DNA from: Spirometra erinaceieuropaei
Taxonomy: Eukaryota > Platyhelminthes > Cestoda > Diphyllobothriidea > Diphyllobothriidae
DNA length: 64,000 nt
Reading direction: 5' to 3'
NCBI GenBank assembly: GCA_902702965.1
Contig: CACRXP010000864.1
Location: 172,996 to 236,995 of the forward strand
The first letter of the stretch is position 1. Every line of letters begins with the position of its first letter. Shown piece by piece: positions 22,750 through 32,321 of the stretch. The notes under the pieces are model-generated. The model did not search any database. It worked only from the letters and a program-made list of their open reading frames with translations, and was not told the DNA's origin. A program made the position numbers and the translations under genes.

Positions 22750-23575
22750 TAACAAACAATGAATTTCGAAAATTCGAAAGACAATTTGGCAAGCATAGGT
22801 CTGCTTTCGTCAGGGTCCCATTTCAGGGACATGCACCAAGTGAACTTTTAAGAAGACGCCTAATTCAATCTGTGTCGTAGACCTTTCCAGCAGGTGACAC
22901 CCGTGTTGTCCAACAGCCCCATCCTATACGGAAAGGGCGACGACAAACTTCCAACTTAGACCACCTCTATGTGTATTTTCTCCTTCACCTCCTCCTGTGG
23001 GGCAGAATATATTGGTCTCACAAGCCGGCTTTTATCCAAAAGAATAGAAGAACATCTTCCAGCATGGTTAAGAACGGGTCAAATAAAGAAAATCAACAGC
23101 TTGACCCTCTCGCACATAGTAGACACAGACCAACACAGAGAGGACTTAAGAGTGATTTACAAGGTCCCATCAAGCTATCCAAAAACTACCTTGGCAACGA
23201 TTGTTGGCTACCGCAGAAGCTGATTGAAATCAGGCTACGAGGACCAGTCCTGTACGCACATTTGCTATAGATCAAATTCACTAAGCCTACCACCCGCACG
23301 TAACTACCTTCGCTGGGACCCACCTTCTCCCTGGCGCTGACCAGAATTGTGGTGTTCCACTCTACCCCTACCCTCGTCCCTTCCTCAAACCCGAGCTTAA
23401 TTATCTACTTGCCGGTATCTTCTAATTCATTGCGCCAGCTGTCATATAAGTGTAAGGCCTTAAGAGAATTTATTGAAAGCGGACGTATGCTAAATAAATC
23501 GCATTTTGAAACAATGAAGTGTTTACAAGCGATACGGCCTAAAGATTTGATAAAGGCAGTAGGACCTTTATAATT
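22750..23575 (+). mobile_element. PLE family B fragment
   Basis: The + strand carries a GIY-YIG remnant and a 3' region with ACCCACCTTCTCCCTGGCGC, TTCCTCAAACCCGAGC, and the TTAATTATCTACTTGCC, TATCTTCTAATTCATT series. All of these also occur in the unit at 8622-9515. The 5' edge (AAATTCGAAAGACAATTTGG near 22773) corresponds to the outer edge of the 8.6 kb arm. No reverse transcriptase is present. Confidence 0.65.
22950..23270 (+). pseudogene. GIY-YIG endonuclease fragment of PLE family B
   Basis: The frame from 22969 reads CIFSFTSSCGAEYIGLTSRL then LSKRIEEHLPAWLRTGQI and RVIYKVPSSYPKT, typical of the PLE GIY-YIG domain and its downstream helices. A second frame from 22971 continues the tail (SKNYLGNDCWLPQKLIEIRL), so at least one frameshift separates them. 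In the CIFSF to EYIG interval one of the paired cysteines is Ser. It is a dead 3' fragment. Confidence 0.7.
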
Positions 23576-23579
23576 AAAA

Positions 23580-24660
23580 TTGTCTGAAAAGTTTTGTCAA
23601 AGTAAATGTCAACAAAATGCTGTAAAATCCCCTAATCATAATAACGGCCCATTTTTTATTTTTCTAGATAATGTTAGGATATTTGAATACGAATATTAGA
23701 TCATAGGTTGCTCTGGGACCAACGAAGCACGCTTTCCCGGACAAACACAAAAAAACAATTTTAACTGCAGTCGACGGTATTTGAACCGCTGCTTTTGATA
23801 GCCTCCCCCGAGCAGATTATAAATAAACAATGAACTATGTGATTCCCTTGAATTTCGGCTAAACCAGTAGTTCGTGTTTAATGAAAAGTGCGAAAGTTTG
23901 CTTCACAGAAGATTCTTCAAAAAGCGATTCTATTGCCCGCAAAATATGCTGTTAAGTCAAATAAAATACGCCAAAGAACAGCAGTGCGTCCAGTGAAAAA
24001 GACCCAGCGGACCGCTGCGTGCGTTTATTGTTACAAAAACGTGCTTTTGCGCGTAATGCAAGAGACAAATTTACTAAGAATTTGAAAATGATTGGCAGAC
24101 ATTTCTATTCTACCGAAAAAACGACAGTTGGGAAAGATTAATTATTTTCAGTAGATAACGCGGAGTCGAGTACTCCCATTATTTCTAGATTTCCGGAAAA
24201 GTGATATCGGCCACAAGAGCCCGCGGAATGAACCAACGGATCTGATCTGTTCACAGTGCTTTAACACATCGGCAAGGCCACAAAATGTTATCAGTCAGGA
24301 AAAACATTTAGCAGGATATTTTGAAGCAAAGGACTATTGGTGTGGGGAACGTTGCTCTCCAATGACATGTTAGATAACAATTATATCAGGAACAATAATT
24401 GGTCAAGTAATTACACTTTCGATATTTGCTCTTTCTTTGGTATACTTTATTACAATATATCATTAGAACATTATAACTTGAGGGCTAAATTTGGTTACGC
24501 TGTCACGCCCAAGGTAAATAAACCCTAGCCGCCTCTGATACGGGACCGGTGGTTATAATGTTTCCTTACAGGTGGGGTCAATGAATGCAGAGTCTACGAG
24601 GTCAAGTAATTGTATGCAAAATGAAAGCTAGTGGGAATGCGCGGTTGTACTTTGACTGTT
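23580..24660. other. Unclassified DNA, no gene seen
   Basis: No recognisable coding region or repeat was seen. Confidence 0.4.
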
Positions 24661-24667
24661 TAAGAAA

Positions 24668-24792
24668 TAGTTTCCCTAACCCCTGTCTCTAGCCCCTAAT
24701 CCTAACTATTAACATTAACTTCTAACCCCTATCCCTAACCTACTATCATAGCCCTAAGTCCAACCCTAACCAGCAGCCCCAAACCTTAATCC
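24668..24792. repeat. Degenerate telomere-like CCCTAA tract
   Basis: Repeated CCCTAACC, CCCTAATCC and CCTAACC words on the + strand, in the same C-rich orientation as the tract at 2660-2850. It is too degenerate to be a functional telomere. It could be a decayed interstitial telomeric seed or a low-complexity repeat. Confidence 0.55.
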
Positions 24793-24794
24793 TG

Positions 24795-27700
24795 AAGCAT
24801 CCACCGCGAAAGTAAGAAGGGGTTGACAGGCCAAAAGTTAAGAAGAGTCATCGGCATTGGGCCAAAAAGGGACATACGGCAACAAAGAAAGTAGGCCGCC
24901 AACATAAAACAAACCGCAACGCACATCAACACCATACAAACGTAATGAAACGAACTCAAAATAATTCAGTAGGTTAACAGTATTGTGTCCATCAGGTGCG
25001 GTTAATTCACCACATAAAATCAGACATTTTATTCGAAGTCTTCTAACAATGGATGGCCTAGCATTAAATCTCAGGTAGGGTAGCTGCTTTCTTGTTATAA
25101 TCTTAGACCGAACATTAATCATAACTTAAAACTTAATTATAACTCTGACAAGGCCCTCAACCAGACCACAGCACAAACCCGCATCATAGCACCTGCAAAA
25201 ATCTTACATTTAATTCCTAACGCTTTGGGCGTTAATGCATAATCTTCTGTAATGAATGGCTCTTAATACCGTGTTTTGTCGAACATATTTGCCGAATTTT
25301 CAACCTTAGGCAAGGTCATAAAGAAGGTGGCATATTGAAGTCCTTCATTGGCTTGCGCGTCCTAAGATTAATAATGTCATAAGAATATAGATCGTAGTGT
25401 TGTATCCTTAATCATATGGTGGCCTTTGATGGGAAGGAAACAATTGAGTCAGAAGAAAACCCAGGTGAAGGCTGAACGCCTCAGAGGAAATTGCCAATCC
25501 AAAATGACAATAAAAATTAATGTTGCAAACAGCTTCTCGAAAACGCATAAACGCCTACGAGAACGTTGAGCCGCAACTGCGCAGATCCGTTTTCGATGTG
25601 GGGAGCTGCAATTCGCAACACGTCCCTTTACGATTGCTTTAGTTTTTTCTGATGTAAAGCAACAGGAAGCCTTCTATCCGCAGAGGACAGGCCTATATTT
25701 CCTAAATAAAATAATCTGACATGCCTTCATACCCTGCATTGTACAAAAGATATTTTAATAACATGTAAAACCATACATAGACATGACTGGTTAAATTTTT
25801 CCTTTCTGACTTATTTATCATATCATCCGCCTGTTTTTTTCAACCCCAGACGATTAAGCCGGTTGTATATATTTGAGGTTTTTATTACTGTGCTTTAAAC
25901 GAAACTCCATCAATGAATTATATACCCGCGCTCTTTTGAAAACGATCGCGATGAAAAATATCGCTGGCATTATGAAAATGGGATAGGATTTTTTGTTGGT
26001 TGGAAATAAGAAAACTCAAAATTGCAGGCCACTTTCACTTATGACCATAAGTTGTCTTAAAATGCTTACAGCGCCGGCTGAGACGTTTTGATTAAAGTGG
26101 GGGACGGACTAGTTTTCCTAACATCATGTGACGCCAGTCCTTGACTGTTCAAATGCTCCGCAAGACCTCGTTCTCCTTCCGAAACGTTTTGGGTTCAAAT
26201 CTAAGTAGTGTAGCATTCCTGTCACGGAAGAACATAGATCGTTTTATGACCAGTGGCCACTTTAGCCTGCGTTTGTTCCCACGCGATTGTTATTTGAGCT
26301 CTGTTGCCTTGCCTTTAATGCGTTCGGCTAGGCGACGGTTACAACTGAGCGATACGCTTTGAAGGCGACAATTGCCCATTTGTCTATCCATTTGGTTAGG
26401 AGAATGATATGAACAAAGCCTTGAGGTAAAAACGCAGCACACGCAGGCCCGTCCGCACGTAGGCAAGCGCACATATTGACTTGACGCCCTCACCCTCTTT
26501 AAAGGCTGCAGCATTTGGAGCATACTCTACGCGCCGTCGGCTGAAATACTGCCTACCTAAGGCCGTCTGAAATGGTTTTTATAACGACTTTAGTTTTTCT
26601 TCGTAAGGATGGCTAGACAGTTATTTAATACTACGCTCTTTGCTATTTTTTTACCAAAAAAGACCAGACAATGACGAAGCGCAGGCTGACTGACTGTTCA
26701 GCAAAGAGCAGCATACCTTTGATTAAAAGATAATCACACGCTTCATTTTATGAGAATACTATGATTTTAAAAGCTAACTAACAGAACTATTGCGTCATTG
26801 TACGTAAAGATACCTCGTGTCGTCCTGCTGTTTTAGGTGAAACTGCAGCATTTACGCGCCAAATATTACATTTTGTCAGGTAATACAATAAAGCAGCCGA
26901 TTTCGAATTCATCATCCCGCCCACGAAACGAAAGCTCAGTTAGTGATTCAAATCGAATTAAGTAGAGAGTTTATCTCCAATACCGTAAAATAAACGTAAT
27001 GGATAATTTCGCACTGTAGGACATGCGTCTGTTGAACAGAAGATATCTTCTGACAGTTTAGTTCCAATTGTACCGAAATATTCTCGGTCGCCTCGATTTC
27101 GTCTCCTTATTAGAACCTGGTGGATGAGAGAGTTCTGAGTGCCTAAGTTGTTGCGAAAGTCGTTTATAATACGGAAAAATTCACAAGCAAATTAACGCCG
27201 CTGGAGTTACCTGGTTGGGAAATAGTGGATGTCGTCGGTTACGATGGTCTACCTGTCAGCAGGATCTAGCCTATCCTGTGCCAATTGTATGAAAGTAAGC
27301 AACTCTTTGACCCACTTTATTCACCGAGTACAGGTAATGCCTATCTAGGGTGAAATTCTTCGGCAAAGTCTATTTAAAGTTGTCTTCATGTTGGCGAATA
27401 CAATTCTCTTCGCATCTCTTATACGCTTACTGGGTAACAATGAAGTCGTCTGTATGCTAACCCGCAATGTCCCAAGTAAGTAAATGTGTAGTTAAAAAAT
27501 AGAGTTGGTGGAAATGTAAGTATGATGCTCACCCGTCGCAAGGGATTCCGTACGTCTGTGATACTAGACCCGCCTAACCTGGAGGTGGGAGAAATTAGGT
27601 ATACGCATTCACCTCGAGCCATTCTTTTTGCCTGTATAATTTGTACAAATTGACGCCCATTAATTCGAACAGAAAAAATGAAAGGACGGTATGGTTTTTA

Positions 27701-28890
27701 GACGGAAATTATTTTGCTTTGAGTAGGCAACGACACAATGCGGAGATGAAGCACCAAAATTCACGCCTTCCTTATGCTGGAGGACTGCAATTTGGTCCTC
27801 CATAAGTGGCATCACATAGCAAACTGCACCGTCATAATAAAACCTTATATTCCTACTGCTGGCCGTAGACGTTGCAATGGGCGGCTACAATATATAAATG
27901 CCAAAAAGGTCAGAAATCAGGAGTATTTGGTGTTAAAAAATTGAGTTTTAAACTAATACAAGATATGATTTTCCATTTGCGAATCTTATAATCGGCAGAC
28001 CACCCGATGTGAAAAGAGGCGCCACCCAGTGGCGTGTGGCTTCATTTATAAAAGGCAGCCTTCATATCGCCACAATGTCGGATTCTGAAGTGATGTACTT
28101 TAACATCAAGAGAGAGGTCAGGAGAAATTCCGCGTATAGACAATCAAAAAGACGATATTTCAAAATCAGTCTGAACGCCAACGCGATTGAGAATAAAGTA
28201 AAATTGCTACTTAATTTCACGAAAAATTCTCTAAATATACGTAAAATGGCATGACTAGTAAATTTAACTTTATTTGTCGCCGGCCGGACTGGCAACATGC
28301 GACAGTACGAAGACTGTCATCCACAGATATCTTTATCGGCAAAATCAAACAATATTTCGCCTGCTTTAATGAACAGCATCTCAGTGAATGCAAAGTCAAA
28401 AAAATACGAAAACCTTTTTGAGGAGCCATCTTGGAAATTATACTCAAAATGTAGGAAGTTGGAAAACTGTCATACGTGACATTACGCAAGGTTTTAATAG
28501 ATATGTTAGTGTAAACTGCACAAAAACAATATTTCTAAATGTGCTCCTGTCATATTTACTCAGCGTTTTGCATGCACAGTCATTCTGTACATCTTAAACA
28601 GCAATTTACTCACTTGTTTTTTTTATGTATTTCTGTTTTTTAAAAAAAGTTGCTGTTTCTAAACAGCATATAATTACCTTTAATATTTGCAAAATAGCAT
28701 TATTGTCAAGGAAAAGAGAGATTGACATGGTGGTTTTTGGCTCATTAACTGTCTTCAGCTAGACACGCCCAACCCCAAAGTGCGGAACATTTGGGGCATA
28801 ATTTAGAGAACCGTTGCCAAGAAGTCCGACGCCCGTAAGCCTTCGGCCATTTCAGTTTCCCTTTTGTTTGTTGGTAATGTTGTTCTGTTT
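24795..28890. other. Unclassified DNA, no gene seen
   Basis: Only short frames without family signatures are present. No RNA gene or recognised repeat. Confidence 0.4.
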
Positions 28891-28896
28891 ACGTAT

Positions 28897-30355
28897 AGAG
28901 AGAGAGGAATGCTTTATTTTGAAAATAACATTGAAAACATTCAGCAAAAACGGTTCTCCAGTACACAGTGATTACCATAGAGATTAACAGGTATTGGACA
29001 GGTGGACATAATTATATATGAAAAAAAGGACTTTAAGGTGCATGATCAAGTTTTAGCTTTTGTTTTTCAGCACCTTCGCAGATGAGATACCGGGCTAGAA
29101 ATGGCAGTATGGAACTCTGATAAGCCGAAGTGCGACGACGGATGTGGCGGAAGCATCGACGCATGGGGCGTAAGGATTTCGCAGCCATTAACTCATTATT
29201 AAGGGGATGGACGGTGTCATTCAGAATTCGGTCTGCAAATTGCTCCACCGTATAGAAGTGTCGCTGTACGATGATATAAACTAAAATATGATAGGAAACA
29301 CCAGCAGCAGAGGCGAGCATTCGAATGACACGTTTAAAAATAATTAGATCTTTTTTAAGTAAAGCTGGAAAAATAACTGGAGAACAATAAAGAATGAGTG
29401 GAAGAATACAGCCATCTATGAATCGCCAGATTAAGGACTGGGGTGAGTGATATGAACGTAGACGACGAATGTAATAAACAAGGGTTTGAATTTTTGTTAA
29501 AAGTGTTTCCATATGAAGAGAAAAAGAGAGATTTGAGGACAAAGTAACACCTAGGTACCGGAAAGAGGATACCCCATTGCGAAGAATATTCAAAGGTTCA
29601 GGAATGGGAGAGGGTCGCAATCGAAACCCACACTGTACTGATTTCTGATTGTGGAGTAGGAGTCCATTATTCGACGACCATGCGGAGACGTGATCTAAGC
29701 CATCCTTTAAAAACTGCAGGTGAGTCAGGTTTGAAGAAGAAGAGTCAGGTTTTTGAGTGGGTTGCCTACGACCATGTCATCGGCATACTTAACATACAGG
29801 CAGTCGTTTGGCGATCTCAAATCATCAGTATGTAGAGAGAAAAGATGAGGGGATAAGATGGAACCTTGTAGAACTCTAGAATTATTTGGAAGAATAGAAG
29901 ATTTTCTCTTTCCCGACTGAACAAACTGTGTGCGGAAGGAAAAATAATCTCTAAGCCAAGAAACAACCCAGTTCGGAGCGTCACACGCAGCTGCTTTGGT
30001 CAGTAGGAGTTGGCGCGGAATAGTATTGAAGGCGGATGAGTAGTCGAGAAAAGCACATGCATATGCACGGCATCCCTTGTCTAAGTCTCTCAAAGCTGAA
30101 TGGACAACTTAAGCAACAGCATCCAAGGTGCTACGCTTTGCCTTGTATGCAAATTGCAGAGGATAATGAAAATTGACGGAGGAGTACTCAAGGGAATCTA
30201 ATGCAACTCGTTCAGTAAGTTTCAGGAGTACAGAAGAGCAAGCAATAGGACGGAAAGATTTAGGAGCAAAATTTGCAGATTTTTTAGGGATTGGAGTAAT
30301 TCTTACTGTATAGAAAAAGTTAGCCCTTTTAAAAGAATTTGATACGTCCATCGAT
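28897..30355 (-). mobile_element. CR1/Jockey-type LINE, 5'-truncated, copy 1
   Basis: Minus-strand non-LTR retrotransposon. The reverse transcriptase starts mid-domain near 30351 and the element ends near 28897. The 3' end carries an AATAAA (28913-28918) followed by a short CT-repeat, which fits CR1-like tails. A more decayed relative lies at 43891-44960. The 5' truncation is typical of target-primed reverse transcription. No target-site duplication was identified. Confidence 0.8.
29033..30351 (-). pseudogene. LINE reverse transcriptase, broken
   Basis: Read on the minus strand, the domains run in order: ITPIPKKS and FRPIACSSVLLKLTERV (fingers, 30109-30351), FLDYSSAFNTI (motif A, catalytic Asp), GSILSPHLF (motif B) and YADDMV (motif C, catalytic Asp pair; 29725-30093), then the thumb and C-terminus including FRYLGVTLSSNLSF (29033-29620). 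An in-frame TAA at 30109-30111 separates the first two parts. A frameshift near 29728, beside a short duplicated TTC-rich stretch, separates the last two. The catalytic motifs survive but the endonuclease domain is missing. It cannot encode an active protein. Confidence 0.85.
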
Positions 30356-30389
30356 TATGTATTTACAGAAATCTATTAAATAACTGTGT

Positions 30390-30452
30390 ATGCGGCAATA
30401 GAACAAGACAGCCGCTTGATGTTTTTGTAAATGCAGCAATGTATTCGATACA
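30390..30452 (+). repeat. 60-bp direct repeat, left
   Basis: The stretch with TATGCGGCAATAGAA, GATGTTTTTGTAAATGCAGC and AATGTATTCG recurs at 30843-30902 with a few mismatches. The two copies flank about 390 bp containing SINE sequence. It is too long for a usual target-site duplication, so local duplication is more likely. Confidence 0.65.
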
Positions 30453-30459
30453 GGTGGAA

Positions 30460-30640
30460 TGATATTACCGACAAAGACAAGGGCGACTGGAATGGCCATT
30501 TCTGGCTTCTTAGCCGTCGTCAGCCAGTCATCCCCAATACCGAAGTGTGGCACACTCGAGGCTCGAACTCGCGACCCGTTTATTTGACATCCATGCCTCT
30601 AAACACTGAGCCACGAGCCCATTGCCCTGTCGGTTTTCGA
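30460..30640 (-). mobile_element. tRNA-derived SINE, copy 1
   Basis: On the minus strand the head reads GGGCTCGTGGCTCAGTGTTT, with an A-box-like TGGCTCAGTGTTTAGAGG (30596-30613) and a B-box-like GGTCGCGAGTTCGAGCC (30560-30576). The spacing fits an RNA polymerase III promoter. The body and tail (GACTGGCTGACGACGGCTAA, then AGCCAGAAATGGCC and TTTGTCGGTAATATC) are shared with copies at 36.4, 42.9, 46.6 and 54.2 kb. No protein is encoded. Confidence 0.8.
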
Positions 30641-30706
30641 TCGGGAATTACAATGGTAGGTGGCGCTCACAGATCGTTCTTACGGAGCGTACTCGTTCCG
30701 CTGTGC

Positions 30707-30842
30707 CTTATGGACTCTCGCCCGAGCCCAACCAGCAGCCGCACAGCGGCGCATGATATAGGCAGAATGAATGAATGTGCCGATGTGCAACTGCTGGTTG
30801 GGCTCGAGCGAGAGCCTTGTCGGTAACATCATTCTGCCTATA
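30707..30842. repeat. Inverted pair of SINE tail segments
   Basis: GAGCCCAACCAGCAGCCGCA near 30725 is followed by the near-complement CAACTGCTGGTTGGGCTCGA near 30790, giving a potential hairpin with a short spacer. Both arms resemble the extension that follows the SINE tail at 43030-43080 (CTGCCTATAT and CGCTGTGCGGCTGCTG), once in each orientation. Confidence 0.6.
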
Positions 30843-30902
30843 TTATGCGGCAATAGAAGATGACAGCTGCTTGATGTTTTTGTAAATGCAGCAATGTATT
30901 CG
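30843..30902 (+). repeat. 60-bp direct repeat, right
   Basis: Partner of 30390-30452, with the same TATGCGGCAATAGAA and AAATGCAGCAATGTATTCG ends. Confidence 0.65.
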
Positions 30903-31027
30903 GTCATGAATAAGGTATCCACCATCTGCCAGACATGATTGACATTGTTTGCATGAACGCAAACGTACTGTCTTTTAAATGGGTCTTCCAGATCTTATGC
31001 TAGGGCAAATGGCTCTACTGCTATAAC

Positions 31028-31745
31028 TAAAACAACTCCGTCGGGTCTTCAAAGCCAATGGTTACCCGCGCAACTTCGTCAACCGGTGCATACGCAAAAT
31101 GGACGAAAGGCCTAACCGTACGGACACCAAAGTTTGGCGAGCGCTTCCATATGTCAAGTACGTTTCGGAAGCTGCTGGCCGCCTTCTCGCACCAATTGGG
31201 GTTGAAGTTGCACACAGACCGGAGGCAAACATCAGGCGTCAGTTAATGAAACCGAAAGACCCACTGCCACGGCTACAAAGGTCTGTAGTCGTTTATCGGA
31301 TCTGGTGCAGTGGCGGACAAAGCAACTACGTCGGAGAAACCGGAAGACAGCTCTGAACGAGAATGGCCAAACACACTGCAGCGGTGTGTAGAAATGACGC
31401 TAGCTCTCGACGGGTTCCGGCCGCACATTCAAATTTGACGAGGCCGAAATTGTCGCAAGACGTGACAACCGCGTGAGCCGGGAGCTGCTTGAGTCATGGT
31501 TTACTGGCCCCCAGTCTATAAAGAAGTGCAATGATCTTACCATTCAACACAGCGTGCTGAGACTTCGTCTAGGCGGCGTAATTGGCCACGCGGGGAGCGC
31601 ACTGGTGAACACTCTTCCCAACACCCGGGTTAGCGCGTCAGATGGTCGAGCAAAAAGCACACCAACATCCAACACACGTGATGAAATTGCAGCAATTAAC
31701 GACGCGAATATCGGCTATTACGTCACGTGCAACTATCCCAGATGA
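31028..31745 (+). pseudogene. GIY-YIG endonuclease of PLE family A, broken
   Basis: The frame contains RSVVVYRIWCSGGQSNYVGE and TGRQL, then an in-frame TGA at 31354-31356 where the 60 kb copy has an Arg codon (compatible with CGA to TGA decay). After a frameshift near 31400-31470 the tail resumes as SRELLESWFTGPQSIKKCND to 31745. The second Cys of the C-S-C pair is Gly. Close identity to the 59-62 kb element makes the family assignment secure. Confidence 0.8.
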
Positions 31746-31801
31746 AGGGGGGAGGGAGCCGTGCAAATTCATAGGCATGCGGTAGCATGGCTACAGCATC
31801 C

Positions 31802-31809
31802 TATAAATA
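31802..31809 (+). promoter_or_regulatory. TATA box in PLE family A terminal repeat
   Basis: TATAAATA lies 47 nt upstream of the hammerhead and is kept in other family A ends (34011-34018, 62262-62269, complement at 59423-59430; TATAAATT at 45592-45599). A start site about 30 nt downstream would place the hammerhead at the 5' end of the transcript. Function is inferred from motif and conservation. Confidence 0.5.
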
Positions 31810-31848
31810 CTGCAGTCGCATGTGCATGAACCACCCTTATCTGCTTAT

Positions 31849-31890
31849 GTCTCTGATGATGGATTCAAGCAGGAATCCGAAACGTCAGGC
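31849..31890 (+). ncRNA. Hammerhead ribozyme motif, family A
   Basis: Stem I GTCT (31849-31852) with AGGC (31887-31890); core CTGATGA (31853-31859); stem II GGATTC/GAATCC (31861-31866, 31873-31878) with loop AAGCAG; GAAAC (31879-31883); cleavage triplet GTC (31884-31886). Stem III is reduced to the self-complementary ACGT, so folding as a dimer is expected. AATAAA starts 2 nt after stem I. All required core positions are present. Confidence 0.85.
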
Positions 31891-32279
31891 TAATAAAGCT
31901 CTTGTCACGGCGATCGTGTCTTCTTCTTTATGTTGCTGCTTTGTCAAGTTTGCATTATATCGAGGCAAAGGCCTAAGTTTACGATTAAACTACATCTGTC
32001 TCTGCACGATTGCCTGTTTCTCTGATAGAGATCACTAATTTAAACGGAAAAAATTTGCCAAAATATCCACCGTAAACTGGAAACGTGTTTATTTAAATTC
32101 ACATAAATCAGCCGAGGAAAGTTGAAATAATATGGGTGATGTTAAAAAATCAGAGGTTTTCTAAACTTTCGATATTGATATGGATAAAGATTCGAGGTCC
32201 AGATATTGTATCGCGTTCATCATCCCCCGAAGAAGACGAAAAAGAAGATAGGGCGAATTCATGGACCGAGTTATATTTG

Positions 32280-32321
32280 TACTGACGTTTCGGAAACCCT
32301 CTCGTTTCCATCATCAGAGTA
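32280..32321 (-). ncRNA. Hammerhead ribozyme motif, family D
   Basis: Minus strand: stem I TACT/AGTA (perfect 4 bp), core CTGATGA (32317-32311), stem II GGAAAC/GTTTCC (perfect 6 bp) with loop GAGAGG, GAAAC, GTC (32286-32284). Both stems differ in sequence from family A yet pair perfectly, which is covariation supporting a real structure. The UGA at 32316-32314 within the core is also the stop codon of the open frame. Confidence 0.88.

Larger units (their letters stand above)
31025..31945 (+). mobile_element. PLE family A fragment, 5'-truncated
   Basis: The + strand begins at codons for LRRVFKANGYPRNF, in the linker after the reverse transcriptase. It continues through GIY-YIG, the C-terminal tail, a TATA box (31802-31809), a hammerhead (31849-31890) and about 50 nt beyond it with AATAAA. 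Unlike several others in the window it shows no inverted terminal repeat at its 5' edge. Confidence 0.8.

Noticed and set aside
31787..32038. 83-codon frame running through the hammerhead at 31849
   Set aside because: It is a shifted reading of the family A tail caused by a small indel, passing through the ribozyme. It is not a gene.
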